A stretch of 64,000 bases of DNA, from NCBI GenBank assembly GCA_046351455.1, contig JAXLYM010000031.1, positions 1 to 64,000 on the forward strand, given 5' to 3'. Shown piece after piece: positions 8,817 through 19,600 of the stretch (its first letter is position 1; each line of letters begins with the position of its first letter). The position numbers and the translations under genes were made by a program. Source of the stretch: JADJRH01 sp046351455. Its GTDB lineage: Bacteria; Myxococcota_A; Polyangia; Polyangiales; Polyangiaceae. The notes below the pieces were generated by a model, which saw only the letters and a list, made by a program, of their open reading frames with translations, did not search any database and was not told where the DNA came from.

Positions 8817-10607
8817 ATGGCATCGCCTATGACGATTCATCGCCGGTGGCTGGAGATGCTGCCCAAGCAGGGCGTCTTCGTGACCCCCGCCGCGCTCGTC
8901 GAGGCCGAGGCATTCCCGACGAGCCCGGTCGAAGACCTCGCCGCCGCGCTGACGAGGGCCACCGGCGATGGCTCCGCGTTCACCGATCCGTTGAGCTTCG
9001 TGCTCGATCCGCACGGATTGGGCTGGCCAAAGGAGATGTTCGTCACCCCTCTGCTGGGCAGTCCGCTTCCGCCTTTTGTCCCCGTGAAGGTGGAGAGGCA
9101 CGACGGACACGAGCCCCCTCCTCCGCCTCTTGTCCTGGGAGCGCTGCGCATGCCGGACTCCAAGGACGGGTGGACGGCCGTGGTGACGGAGGATCGTGGC
9201 GACATCCCCGATCCGGTGCTGCGAGCCTCCGAGCACGCCGCCTTCGGCCGCAGCGTCGGGGCGCAGATCGTGATTTCGTTCTGGGGCCGAGAGATACGGC
9301 TGCTCTCTTGCCTTTTCGGCTCGTCGGCCTGGCTCGTCTTCCCGCTCGAAGCTCTCCTGCCGGACTCTTCCGGCGCTCTCGATGCTTCGCCGCCGCCCCG
9401 GAGGGCCTCTTCACCCGACTTGAATGCCATCGCCCTCGGCGCGCTCCACATGCTCATCGGGGAGCGCCGGCTCTTGTCGCTCTCGGAAGAGAAGCGGCTC
9501 CCCGCGCTGCTCACAGCGAGCCGGGCCGTGAAGCTCAAGGCTTTGGAGCTGCGCGATTTCACCGTTTTTCGGCGCGGGCGGCTCGATCTCGCGGAAGGGA
9601 TCAACGTCATCATCGGACCGAACGGCTCCGGGAAGACGCACGCGCTCAAGGCGCTCTACGCGACCGCACGCGCGCTGGCCTCTTCGGACGACGAATCGCA
9701 ACGGTGCGCGGCCCTCGTGCGAAAGCTCACGGGCGTCCTCCGCCCTGACGGCGATGATGCCGCGCGGCTCATCCGATGGGGAGCCGCAGAAGCTCAGGTC
9801 CGCGTCGAGGTCCAGCGCGGCAAGCCTGCGCAGCTCTCGTTCGGCCGTCGAGACAGGAGCGCTCCGGAGGTCCACGCCACGCTCGACGCCGGAGAAACCG
9901 CAGGCGACGCGCCGGCGCCGATCGGCGCGTGGGCAGGCCCGGAGCGTGTCGTCTACATCCCCCCGCGCGAAGTCCTCTCCACCTTCGAAGGGTTCGGCGC
10001 CGCATACACGACGCGGCAGATTCCGTTCGACGAGACCGTGTACGACGTCTCCGAGGAGCTCGGCGTGCCCCTGCTCCGCGCGACCGAGGAGGCGTTCGGA
10101 GCGATTCAGCGCCGGGTCGAAGAAATCCTCGGTGGAAAGGTCGAGCTGCGGGGTAACCGCTTCTACCTTCGACGGCACAAGGACGATCGCCTCGTGGAGG
10201 TCCACCTCCTCGCCGACGGTGTCCGAAAGCTCGCCGCGCTCGCACGCCTGATCGCGAACGGCGCCATCCAGACGAACACGCTGCTGGTCTGGGACGAGCC
10301 GGAGGCGAACCTCAACCCGATCTACGTGACCAAGGCGGCCGATCTCCTGATCGATCTCGTCAAGCAAGGCGTGCAGGTGGTCGTCACCTCTCACGACTAC
10401 CTCTTCGTGCGGCACCTCTCGCTGATGGCGGAGCACAAGAGGCACCCCGATGTGCCGATGCGGTTCTTCGGCTTCTGCCCCACGGAGGATCAAGGCGTCG
10501 TTATCGAGCAGGGCGACACGCTCGCCGACCTTGATCACAACCCGATTCTCGACGAATTCACGCGCCACGTGGAGGCGGAGCAGGCGCTCGTCTTCGGCGT
10601 GGACTGA
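8817..10607 (+). CDS. AAA/ABC-type ATPase with DrmMI-like N-terminal domain
   Basis: This is a 596-residue protein. Residues about 1-236 carry no ATPase motif but align with the N-terminus of the DrmMI methylase four genes downstream (HRRW / QGVFVT / FP / PKEM, then EEKRLPALLTASR at about 224-236). From about 240 it is an SMC/OLD-like ATPase: LKALELRDFTVF strand, Walker A GPNGSGKTH (about 267), signature-like LLADGVRKLAALARLI (about 462), Walker B LLVWDEPEANL (about 489) and H-loop VVTSHDYLFV (about 525). No Toprim nuclease domain follows, unlike OLD proteins. The next gene is a small PD-(D/E)XK protein 52 bp downstream, which may supply the nuclease. It is the first gene of the operon. The ATPase class is sure. 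The role in defence is inferred from context. Confidence 0.85.
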   Translation: MASPMTIHRRWLEMLPKQGVFVTPAALVEAEAFPTSPVEDLAAALTRATGDGSAFTDPLSFVLDPHGLGWPKEMFVTPLLGSPLPPFVPVKVERHDGHEPPPPPLVLGALRMPDSKDGWTAVVTEDRGDIPDPVLRASEHAAFGRSVGAQIVISFWGREIRLLSCLFGSSAWLVFPLEALLPDSSGALDASPPPRRASSPDLNAIALGALHMLIGERRLLSLSEEKRLPALLTASRAVKLKALELRDFTVFRRGRLDLAEGINVIIGPNGSGKTHALKALYATARALASSDDESQRCAALVRKLTGVLRPDGDDAARLIRWGAAEAQVRVEVQRGKPAQLSFGRRDRSAPEVHATLDAGETAGDAPAPIGAWAGPERVVYIPPREVLSTFEGFGAAYTTRQIPFDETVYDVSEELGVPLLRATEEAFGAIQRRVEEILGGKVELRGNRFYLRRHKDDRLVEVHLLADGVRKLAALARLIANGAIQTNTLLVWDEPEANLNPIYVTKAADLLIDLVKQGVQVVVTSHDYLFVRHLSLMAEHKRHPDVPMRFFGFCPTEDQGVVIEQGDTLADLDHNPILDEFTRHVEAEQALVFGVD

Positions 10608-10659
10608 CGCGTGTTTCGCCCTTCCCTCGCGGTGGGGCCATGCGCGAACATGCGCCGCC

Positions 10660-11214
10660 ATGAGCGATCCGTGGGTGGAGGGCTTCTTGTCGTTCGACTT
10701 CGACGGCACCTGGCACGCTGTCAAATGGGACGACTCGGACGCCTATCGTAGCGGCGTCGGTCGAATCCAGAAGCGCGCCGTCGACTTCTGCGGCGTGCGA
10801 AGAGGGGACGTGTACCTCATCGAGGTGAAGGACTTCCGCGGCCACGCGATCGCGAACAAGCCCAGGCTCACGGGCGACGACGAAGAGGGGCTCGCCTCCG
10901 AGGTGGCTCACAAGGTCTGCGACACCATCGCCGGGCTGGTGGGCGCGCGTCGCATGCGTTTGACGGAAGAAGAGACGTTCCGCCCCTTCGGGGAGGGGCT
11001 CGCGAGCTCGAAGACCGATGTCCGCGTGATCCTCTGGCTCGAAGCGGACGACGCGCTGTACGCGGGCACCAAGGCGACGCTCGCGGATCGGCTGAAGAGA
11101 AAGCTCCGCTGGCTCACCTCGAAGGTGTCGATCGCGTCCACGCGCGAGGCGCAGCGACCACCCGGCCTCACGGTGACGAACCTCAAAGGCGCCGGCCAAG
11201 GAGGCGCGTCGTGA
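10660..11214 (+). CDS. PD-(D/E)XK nuclease-like protein of the DISARM-like operon
   Basis: The ATG at 10660 gives 184 residues. The pattern D42 ... E55-V-K57, in AVDFCGVRRGDVYLIEVKDF, followed by a basic helix, is the classic PD-(D/E)XK active site on two adjacent strands. This predicts a metal-dependent nuclease or nuclease-like fold. No other domain is visible, and the C-terminus is basic and Gly/Ala rich. A GGAGG ribosome site for drmA lies inside its last codons, and its stop overlaps the GTG start of drmA (GTGA at 11211-11214). Its place between the ATPase and drmA suggests it works with the ATPase, or stands in for the missing PLD nuclease DrmC. The fold is likely; activity and target are inferred. 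Confidence 0.72.
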   Translation: MSDPWVEGFLSFDFDGTWHAVKWDDSDAYRSGVGRIQKRAVDFCGVRRGDVYLIEVKDFRGHAIANKPRLTGDDEEGLASEVAHKVCDTIAGLVGARRMRLTEEETFRPFGEGLASSKTDVRVILWLEADDALYAGTKATLADRLKRKLRWLTSKVSIASTREAQRPPGLTVTNLKGAGQGGAS

Positions 11215-14200
11215 CGCCGGAAAACGCGCGCGAGGCGCTGGTGCGGGCGCTTCGGCTGGATCTGATCGGACCCGACGACGACGATCCCCTGGACGCGGCG
11301 CTGCGCGAAGAGAAGCTCCGCGTGCGGCCGACGCGAGCCTATTTGACCGGCTTCCTCGTGGCCGCCGCGCGCACCTCGAACGGCTCCGCGCAGACGTCCG
11401 GCAGCGACGACGAGGACGAGGACCTCTCCGACGAGACCGCGGACGAGCAGCTCGACAGCCCCTCCCCCGAAGGCGACGAGAACGAGACCGCCGCCGCGGA
11501 GCGGCCCCGATTTCCTTCGAGCATCGGGCTCAGCGTGCTCGTGCACCCGGCCGAGAAGCGCCTGGAGGCGCGCGTGACGTGCGCCACGTACGAGCGCATC
11601 ACGATCCCCATTACGGACTCCGACGACGAACCATCCGAGCCGGGCGTCCAGCCGAAGACGCGCTTCCTTTGGAAAAGATGCGCGCACGACATCCCCGTCA
11701 GCATCGATCTCGTCGATGACGGAGCGCTCCATCCCCACCCTGCGGGCCTCGACGGCCTGACCATCGATGTCGTCACGCGGCCCTTCGCGGACGCGGGGCG
11801 CTCGCTGCTCGGGGACGGGACGCGCGCGGTGACGCTGTTCCTCGTGAACCGGCGCGATCCGACGAAGGCCGGCGGCAAGGACGGGGCGACCGTGTTCCAG
11901 GCGAGGCTCCACGTGCAGGCCACCAACGGCTTCTTGCCGCGGCCCAACCCGCGCGGCACGCAGGCCACGGATCCCCACGACGAGCGCGTCGCGGACCTCC
12001 TCTACCGGAACGACGGCGAGCACGCGATCGGACACGGCATCTCGGTGATGGCAAAGCGCCGCGGCGAGGGCCCCAACGAATTCGTGGCCAACGTCGCCAC
12101 GTCGTGGCTGCCGAGCGCCCTGGTCCCGCGCACCGTCGCGAACGAAAAGATCGAGAACGTCCAGTTCGGTATGGAGGCGCTCGCCGATCTTCCCCCCGAC
12201 GACTACGAGGCGATGCGTCGGTCGCTCCTGCCGATGGTGAAGGCCTACCGCGATTGGATCGAGGCGCAGCGCTCCGAAGCCGAAGCGGCGCTCCGCGAGA
12301 TCGGCGTGGCCGACGTGCGGGAGGCTCGCCTGGGCACGACGAGGCGGCTCCTCGATGAGGCGGAGCTCGCTGCCAGGCGCGTCGAGCACGGCATCGATCT
12401 GCTCTCCGAGCCGACGACGCGGGAAGCCTTCCAGCTCGCGAACCGAGCGATGGCGCTCCAGATGTGGCAGCGCGACGGCGACAGGCTCCGGAAGGACGGC
12501 AAGGTGCCTGCGTGGAGGCCGTTCCAGCTCGCGTTCGTGCTCCTGTCCCTACCCGGCATCGTCGAGCCCGAGAGCGACGAGCGCGCGATCGTCGACCTCA
12601 TCTTCTTCCCCACGGGCGGCGGCAAGACGGAGGCGTATTTGGGCCTCGCCGCCTTCACGCTGCTGCTCCGGCGCTTGCGGCTGCCGGACGCCGCCGGCGG
12701 AGGCGTCGCGGTGCTCATGCGGTACACGCTCCGGCTCCTCACGCTGGATCAGCTCAGCCGCGCCGCGACCCTGGTGTGCGCGCTCGAGAAGATGCGCCGC
12801 GCCGCGCCGGAGAAGCTGGGCTCCGTGCGCTTCTCCATCGGCCTCTGGGTCGGACGCGGCGCCACGCCCAACAAGTTCGGCGCCGAGCACGGCAACGAGC
12901 AGGGCACCGCCATCCAGCGCGTGTTCTCGTACAAGAGCGGCCGCGGCCCGTTGCCGTTCCCGCTCGAACGGTGCCCTTGGTGCAGCACGCCGTTCGTGCA
13001 GGACAGCTTCGAGATCAAGCCGAACCGCACCGCGCCGAAGCAGCTCCGCGTGCTCTGCTTCGGCCGCGGGTGCGAGTTCCGTTGGAGCAAGACGCACCCG
13101 CATGGCATCCCGGTCGTGGTCGTCGACGACGAGATCTACCGCGAGCTGCCGCCGTTCCTGATCGCCACCGTCGACAAGCTCGCCGGCCTCCCGTGGGTGT
13201 ACCGGACGGCGTTCCTGTTCGGGCGCCACGTGACGCATCACCACGCGGAGTGGGGTTACTTCGGCGGCGGTGAGATCCCCGACGGCTTCGACGCGAAGCC
13301 GCTCCCACGCCCGCTGGATCCGCCGGATCTGGTGATCCAGGACGAGCTGCACCTCGTCTCGGGCCCGCTCGGCACGATGGTCGGTTTGTACGAGACCGCC
13401 ATCGCCCGACTCGCAGAGCGATCGCACGACGGCAAGAAGATCGGACCCAAGATCGTCGCGTCCACCGCGACCGTGCGGCGCGCGGACGCGCAGATCCGCG
13501 GGCTCTTCTGCCGCGAAGACGTCCGCGTGTTTCCGCCCCCGGGGCCGGATCGCAAGACGAGCTTCTTCGCGCAGGTCAAGGACGAGCGGATCGACCCGTC
13601 GCGGCTCTACCTGGGCGTCACGGCGCCGGGCCGCAGCCAGAAGGCCATGCTCATGCGCTCGTACACGGCGCTCCTCGCGGCCGCGGCTCGCCTCTTCCGC
13701 GACGCGCCGGAGGCCGCGGACCCGTACATGACGCTGGTCGGTTACTTCAACAGCCTCCGCGAGCTGGGCGGGTCGCGCCGCATCGTCGAGGACGAGGTGC
13801 GCGCTCGCCTCGGACGCGCCGGTCAAGAGCGGCGGGAAGACGACGAGCGGCTCTTCGCGGATCGCCGCAACATCCGCGTCGTCGAGATCACGAGCCGCCT
13901 CACCACCGACGAGGTGCGGACGTTCTACAACGAGCTGCGCCTCGTCCACGAGCCTCGGACCGAGGTCGCGAAGAAGCCCCGCGACGCGAAGCGCGGACCG
14001 CGACCCGTCGACGTGGCGCTCGCGACGAACATGATCTCGGTCGGCCTCGACGTGTCGCGCCTCGGGCTGATGGTGGTGTGCGGTCAGCCGAAGACCACCG
14101 CCGAGTACATCCAGGCGACGAGCCGCGTCGGGCGCGACCCGAACCGGCCCGGCCTCGTGGTGACGCTGCTCAACGGCTACCGCGCGCGCGACCGCTCGCA

Positions 14201-14759
14201 CCTGGAGCATTTCCCCGGCTACCACGCGTCGTTCTACCGCGCGGTCGAGGCGACGAGCGTGACGCCCTTCGCCCCGCGCGCGATCGATCGGGGCCTCGCG
14301 GGCGTCACCGTGGCGCTGGCGCGGCTGCTCGATCGGCGGCTGCTCCGACAAGATGACGCGGCTCGCATCGCGGAGGCCCGCGCCGATCTCGGGTTCGTCG
14401 CCGACGTGATCACCGCGCGCGCCGCGGCGCACGTCGCCCCGGAGCACGCCCTCCCGCCCGAGGCGCTCCAGGATCTGCGGCGGCGCGTGGAGACGCTGCT
14501 CGACGCCTGGGCCAGGGTCGCCGCGGACGATCCAGGCGCGGTGGGCCTCGCGTACCAGCCGTACGAGCCGCCCTCGAAGAGCAAGCGCTTCCTCCTGCGC
14601 ATGCCGATCGATCCGGACCTCAAGAGCGCGACGGCCGACGCGCGCCGCTTCGTCGCGAACCGCTCCCTGCGCGACGTCGAGGGCGTCACGGCCGTGCACG
14701 TCGTGGATCTGCCGCCCATCCCCTCCGCGCCCGAGAGCGACAAGGAGCCGGCGCAATGA
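11211..14759 (+). CDS. drmA: DISARM helicase DrmA
   Basis: The GTG start overlaps the previous stop and gives 1182 residues. Key motifs of DrmA are present: Walker A FFPTGGGKTEAYLG (about 465-478), the QDELHLVSGPLGT box (DELH about 711), the SVGLDVSRLGLMVV segment, and motif VI QATSRVGRDPNRPG (about 968) followed by RDRSHLEHFPGYHASFYRAV. A likely zinc-binding insert (CPWC near 587, then CFGRGC near 617) lies between the RecA lobes. The N-terminal ~450 residues include an acidic stretch (residues about 63-90). In DISARM, DrmA is a core SF2 helicase that with DrmB senses and acts on incoming phage DNA. Its 3' end overlaps drmB by 4 nt. Confidence 0.92.
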   Translation: MTPENAREALVRALRLDLIGPDDDDPLDAALREEKLRVRPTRAYLTGFLVAAARTSNGSAQTSGSDDEDEDLSDETADEQLDSPSPEGDENETAAAERPRFPSSIGLSVLVHPAEKRLEARVTCATYERITIPITDSDDEPSEPGVQPKTRFLWKRCAHDIPVSIDLVDDGALHPHPAGLDGLTIDVVTRPFADAGRSLLGDGTRAVTLFLVNRRDPTKAGGKDGATVFQARLHVQATNGFLPRPNPRGTQATDPHDERVADLLYRNDGEHAIGHGISVMAKRRGEGPNEFVANVATSWLPSALVPRTVANEKIENVQFGMEALADLPPDDYEAMRRSLLPMVKAYRDWIEAQRSEAEAALREIGVADVREARLGTTRRLLDEAELAARRVEHGIDLLSEPTTREAFQLANRAMALQMWQRDGDRLRKDGKVPAWRPFQLAFVLLSLPGIVEPESDERAIVDLIFFPTGGGKTEAYLGLAAFTLLLRRLRLPDAAGGGVAVLMRYTLRLLTLDQLSRAATLVCALEKMRRAAPEKLGSVRFSIGLWVGRGATPNKFGAEHGNEQGTAIQRVFSYKSGRGPLPFPLERCPWCSTPFVQDSFEIKPNRTAPKQLRVLCFGRGCEFRWSKTHPHGIPVVVVDDEIYRELPPFLIATVDKLAGLPWVYRTAFLFGRHVTHHHAEWGYFGGGEIPDGFDAKPLPRPLDPPDLVIQDELHLVSGPLGTMVGLYETAIARLAERSHDGKKIGPKIVASTATVRRADAQIRGLFCREDVRVFPPPGPDRKTSFFAQVKDERIDPSRLYLGVTAPGRSQKAMLMRSYTALLAAAARLFRDAPEAADPYMTLVGYFNSLRELGGSRRIVEDEVRARLGRAGQERREDDERLFADRRNIRVVEITSRLTTDEVRTFYNELRLVHEPRTEVAKKPRDAKRGPRPVDVALATNMISVGLDVSRLGLMVVCGQPKTTAEYIQATSRVGRDPNRPGLVVTLLNGYRARDRSHLEHFPGYHASFYRAVEATSVTPFAPRAIDRGLAGVTVALARLLDRRLLRQDDAARIAEARADLGFVADVITARAAAHVAPEHALPPEALQDLRRRVETLLDAWARVAADDPGAVGLAYQPYEPPSKSKRFLLRMPIDPDLKSATADARRFVANRSLRDVEGVTAVHVVDLPPIPSAPESDKEPAQ

Positions 14760-16639
14760 AGAAGCCCGACCTCTACCGCGAGGGCGTGAGCCCCGAGAAA
14801 CGCCCCGACGCCGAGATCCGCCAGAGCCAGCTCGTGGGCGTCTTCGGTCCGGGCGCGCTCGTGGATTTCGTAGAAGACGCCGCGATCATGGCCGGCCTCG
14901 CGTGGTGGGCCCGGGGCGAGCGCATCGACGAAGAGCGCCTCTCGCAGGCCATCGCGCGCGCCTTCAAGAAAGAGGGGGAGCCCCTCGTGGCGCCGGATCT
15001 CTTCGCTCCGCCCATCGACGACGACGAGGCCGACGCGAAGGATCGCCGCTGGATCAAGGCCTTCGCCTTCCCCGAGTGGTTCGTCTGCCAGAACGACCAG
15101 TGTTGGGAGGACGCAGGCTACGAGCGGCAGCCCGGCCGAGCGCCGCGGCGCCTGCTCCACAAGAACAGCGCGGAGCTCGTCGCCGGCGCTCACCGCTGCG
15201 ACGGCGGCCGGGGAAAGAAGAGCCCTGTCCAGCCCATCCGCTTCGTGCGCGCGTGCCGCAAGGGCCACGTCGACGACATCGATTGGCCTAAATTCGTGCA
15301 TGCCGACACGGGGATGTGCGGCGTCGCCGAGCTGTGGCTGGAGGAGGCCGGCATGACCGGCGATCTCGGCGAGGTCCGCGTCTTTTGCAAGAACTGCCCC
15401 GCCCAGGTCCGCATGTCCGAGGCCGAGTGGAAGCGCATCCAGAAGACGAAGCGCCTCGGCACGTGCCCCGGCAAGCGCCCGTGGATCGGCGACCGGCAGC
15501 TCTGCGACGAGACCGCGCGCCTCCTGCTCCGCTCCGCGAGCCACGCGTATTTCCCGCTCCACCAAAGCGCCGTCTTCATCCCGGATCCCGGCGCGGAGAT
15601 CCGAGAGGCCGTCGCGTCGGTGTGGGACTTCGTCAAGAACGCGAAGTCCGCCGCGCACGTGCAGATGTTCCGCGAGCTGCAAGACCCCGTGCGCGCCGCG
15701 CTCGAAGGCGTCTCCGACGACGCGGCGCTCGCCGAAATCGTCCGCCGCCGCTCGGAGCAGCCCGTCGCGCAGCGCGGCCTCAAGTCCGCCGAGCTGGACG
15801 CCTTCCTCCGCCAGCCCCCGGCGGTCTCCGAACGGTTCCACACCGAGCTGTGCGATCTCCCCGCGAGCCGCGTGGGTCCCATCGCGAAGGTGGAGCGCCT
15901 CGTCCTCGCGCCGCGCCTCGTCGAGGTGCGCGCGCAGATCGGCTTCACGCGCTTCGAGGCGCGCACGACCGATCCGGACGGCGAGGTGGACGTGGGCGTG
16001 GAGGTCGCGGACCTCGCCGCCTCCCGCGAGTGGCTCCCCGCCGTCGAGAACAAGGGCGAGGGCTTCTTCTTCTCGCTCTCCGAGGCCGCGCTCGACGCGT
16101 GGATCAAGGACAACGGAGCGCTCGCCGAGCGCCAGCGCCGCTACGACAGCGCCTTCGCGCGCTGGCAAGCCGAGTGGACGGCCCGCGCGAAGGAGCGCCC
16201 GGACTTCTCGCAGCTGCGCTTCGTCCTCCTCCACTCGCTGTCGCACCTGCTCATCACGCAGCTGTCGCTGGAGTGCGGCTACGCGGCCAGCTCGATCCGC
16301 GAGCGCATCTACACCGGCCCGCGCGACAACGGCATCCTGCTCTACACCGCGTCCCCCGGCGCGGAGGGCTCGCTGGGCGGCCTCGTCGAGATGGGGCGCC
16401 GCCTGCCGGAGCTTCTGGAGAGCGCGCTGCACCTCGGCCGCCTCTGCGGCAGCGATCCGCTGTGCGCCGTCCACGCCCCCGACGAGCCGCACGACAGCGG
16501 CGATCGCCTCCTGTCGGGCGCCGCGTGCCACGGCTGCCTGCTCATCTCGGAGACCTCGTGCGAGCGCATGAACCGCTACCTCGACCGCTCGCTCGTCACG
16601 CCCACCCTTGGAGACGATCGCCTCGCGTTCTTCCGATGA
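14756..16639 (+). CDS. drmB: DISARM protein DrmB (DUF1998)
   Basis: This 627-residue protein starts at the ATG overlapping the stop of drmA. The N-terminus has the family's RQSQLVGVFGPGALVDF segment. Several Cys pairs (CQNDQC near 110, CRKGH, CKNCPAQ near 210) suggest zinc binding. The C-terminal DUF1998 domain holds LLHSLSHLLITQLSLECGY, the GILLYTASPGAEGSLGGLVE segment and a Cys-rich end (CGSDPLC, ACHGCLLISETSCE). DrmB forms the core DISARM complex with DrmA. Its stop overlaps the ATG of drmD by 4 nt. The family assignment is firm because of both the DUF1998 motif and its neighbour. Confidence 0.92.
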   Translation: MKKPDLYREGVSPEKRPDAEIRQSQLVGVFGPGALVDFVEDAAIMAGLAWWARGERIDEERLSQAIARAFKKEGEPLVAPDLFAPPIDDDEADAKDRRWIKAFAFPEWFVCQNDQCWEDAGYERQPGRAPRRLLHKNSAELVAGAHRCDGGRGKKSPVQPIRFVRACRKGHVDDIDWPKFVHADTGMCGVAELWLEEAGMTGDLGEVRVFCKNCPAQVRMSEAEWKRIQKTKRLGTCPGKRPWIGDRQLCDETARLLLRSASHAYFPLHQSAVFIPDPGAEIREAVASVWDFVKNAKSAAHVQMFRELQDPVRAALEGVSDDAALAEIVRRRSEQPVAQRGLKSAELDAFLRQPPAVSERFHTELCDLPASRVGPIAKVERLVLAPRLVEVRAQIGFTRFEARTTDPDGEVDVGVEVADLAASREWLPAVENKGEGFFFSLSEAALDAWIKDNGALAERQRRYDSAFARWQAEWTARAKERPDFSQLRFVLLHSLSHLLITQLSLECGYAASSIRERIYTGPRDNGILLYTASPGAEGSLGGLVEMGRRLPELLESALHLGRLCGSDPLCAVHAPDEPHDSGDRLLSGAACHGCLLISETSCERMNRYLDRSLVTPTLGDDRLAFFR

Positions 16640-19600
16640 CGCCCCTCGTGACCCCCCGTGAGGGCGCGCTCGTGCGCGTCCGCCAGCGAACCTACCTCGT
16701 CGAGCGCGTGATCGACGCGCCCAGCGCCTCCCCCGTCCTGTCGCTCGCGTGCGTGGACGACGACGCCCCCGGCGAGCGCCTCGACGTCGTCTGGTCCATC
16801 GAGCCCGACGCCCGCGAGCTCGCTCCGCCCACTTCGGCCGCGCAGCCCGCGAAGGGACCCGACGACGCGAAGACCTTCGCGGCGTACCTGCTCGCGCAGC
16901 GCTGGGCGGCCATCACCTCCACCGAGGCCGACCTGCTCCAGAGCCCGCTCCGCGCCGGCATCGTGCCGCAGACGTACCAGCTGGAGCCCCTGCGCATGGC
17001 GCTGCGCCTCCCCCGCGTGAACCTCTTCATCGCGGACGACGTCGGCCTCGGCAAGACGATCGAGGCCGGCCTCGTGATGCAGGAGCTGCTCCTCCGCAAC
17101 CGCATCGACCGCGTCGTCGTCGCGTGCCCCGCGGCCGTCGTGCTCCAGTGGCGCGACGAGATGTTCGAGCGCTTCGGCCTCTCGTTCGCGGTGTACGGCC
17201 AGCGCTTCGTCGCCGCCGTCCGCAAGGAGCGGGGCTTCCGCGCCAACCCGTGGGAGGCGTCGCGCTTCTTCCTGATCTCGCACTCGCTCCTGCGCGATCC
17301 CGACATCGCCGCGGGCCTGCGGCGCACGCTCGGCGAGCACCGCGCGCGCAGCCTCTTCATCCTCGACGAAGCGCACGCCGCGGCCCCTTCGTCGGCCTCC
17401 ACCCTCGCGCGCGACTCCGACACGACGAAGGCCGTCCGCGATCTCGCGCGCCGCTTCGAGCACCGCCTCTTCCTCTCCGCGACGCCGCACAACGGCCACT
17501 CGGGCTCCTTCTCGGCGCTGATGGAGATCCTCGATCCGCAGCGCTTCACGCGCCACGTCCCGATCACGAACCGCCGCCTCCTCCGCGAGGTGATGGTGCG
17601 CCGCCTCAAGACCGATCTGGAGGCGCACACGCGCGCCCCTATCCCGAAGCGCATCGTGGAGACGATCGAGATCCGCGACCTGCCCGAGGACGCGCCCGAG
17701 CTCACCCTCGCCGCGAAGCTCCACGACTACGTCGAAGATCTCGCCGCCCGAGCGAAGGGCACCCCGCGCGCCGAGACCGCGGCCCACCTCGTGTCGTCGC
17801 AGCTCCAGACGCGCCTCCTGTCCTCGATCGCGGCCTTCGCCCGCACCCTCCGCGTCCACGCGAAGTCCGCCGGCGGGAAATGGCTCGCCGCGCTCCCTCC
17901 GGCGGAGCCGGCGCAACCGACGCCGCAGCTCGCTCTGTTCGACGCCGGCTCCGAAGCCGACGCCGAGCGCGCCGACGCCGAGCGCGCCGACGCCGAAGCC
18001 CAGGCCCACGACGATCGCGACCTCGACCGCGCCTCCCGCGACGTGGCGCCCGCCGTCACCAAGAGCGCGGGCGACCTGTTGCGCGAGATGATCACGATCG
18101 CGGACCGCCACCGCCACACGCCGGACGCCCGCGTGAAGGCGCTCCTCGCGTGGCTCCGCGACCACGCGTGCCCGGATCTCCCCGTGAACGGCCCCGCGAC
18201 GCGCCGCCTCGCGTGGAAGCCCCGCCGCATCCTGGTGTTCACGGAGTTCACCGACACGCTCCTCTACCTCGCGGCGCAGCTCCGCGCGGCCTTCGGGGAG
18301 CACGAGGATCCGGGCCGCATCCTCACCTTCGACGGCGACACCGACGACGACGACCGCGAGCAAATCAAAGCCCACTTCAACGACCCGGCCCACCCCGTGC
18401 GCGTGCTCCTCGCGACGGACGCGGCGCGCGAAGGCCTCAACCTCCAGAAGGCGTGCGCCGACCTCTTCCACTTCGACCTCCCGTGGAACCCCGCGCGCCT
18501 GGAGCAGCGCTGCGGCCGCATCGACCGCCTCATGCAGCCCGCGAAGGAGGTCCGCTGCTGGTCCTTCTTCTACGCGCAGCGCCCCGAGGACCGCGTCCTC
18601 CGCGCGCTCGTCCGCAAGACCGACGTCATCCGCGGCGAGCTGGGCGCCATGGCCGAGGTGCTCGGCGTCCGCGTGACCCGCCTCTTCTCCCGAGGCATCC
18701 GCCGCGACGAGGCCGACGCGATGGAGCGCGACGTGGACGGCCTCGACGCCGCGGCGCCCGGCAAGACCGATCGCGACGCCGAGCTGGAGACCGTCCGTGA
18801 CACCCGCGACATCCCCGCGCAGATCGCGACCCTCCAGCGCCTGCACCAGAAGGCGAGCGAGCACGTCGGCCTCGACCCGGACCGCCTCCTCGACGTCGTG
18901 AACCTCGGCCTCACCCTCGCGGGCAAAGGCGCCCTGCAGCCGATCCCGGGCGCGCCGGACCTCCTCCGCGTGCCGCCGCTCGCCGAGGGCAAAGGCGCGG
19001 ACCCGACGTGGTTGGAGCTGGAAGATCGCCTCCGCCCGCCGCGCCCGCCGAAGACGAAGCCGTGGGAGTGGCGCGCCGAGACGCCGATGCGCCCGGTCAC
19101 GTTCCGCTCGTCGGCGGTGGAGGAGCTGCCCGAGAGCGGCCCGGCGCCCGTGCTGCTCCACCTGGAGCACACGCTCGTGCGCCGCGCGCTCGCGACCTTC
19201 CGCGCGCAAGGGTTCGGAGAGGATCGCCTCGCCCGCTGGACGGTCGCCGTCGACCCCACGTACAAGCGCCACCGCGTCCTCGCGCTCGGCCGCCTCTCGA
19301 TCTTCGGCGCCGGGGCGACGCGCCTGCACGAGGAGCTGATCCCGGTCACGTCCCTGTGGATCGAAGGCGACGACCCCGCGCGCCTGCAGGCCTTCCGCAC
19401 CGCCGAGGCCGACGAGAAGGCCGTCGCCGCGCTCTCGGAGGTGCTGGCCCGCCCGCAGCGCCCGTTGCCGGACAGCGTGATCGAGAAGCTACGCGCGCAC
19501 GCCGCCCGCGACGAGGAGGCCCTGTTCGCGCAGCTCCAGCTCCGCGCCGAGGCCCGCATCGAGCAGGCGACGAAGGCGCTCGCCGCGCGCGCCGAGCAAG

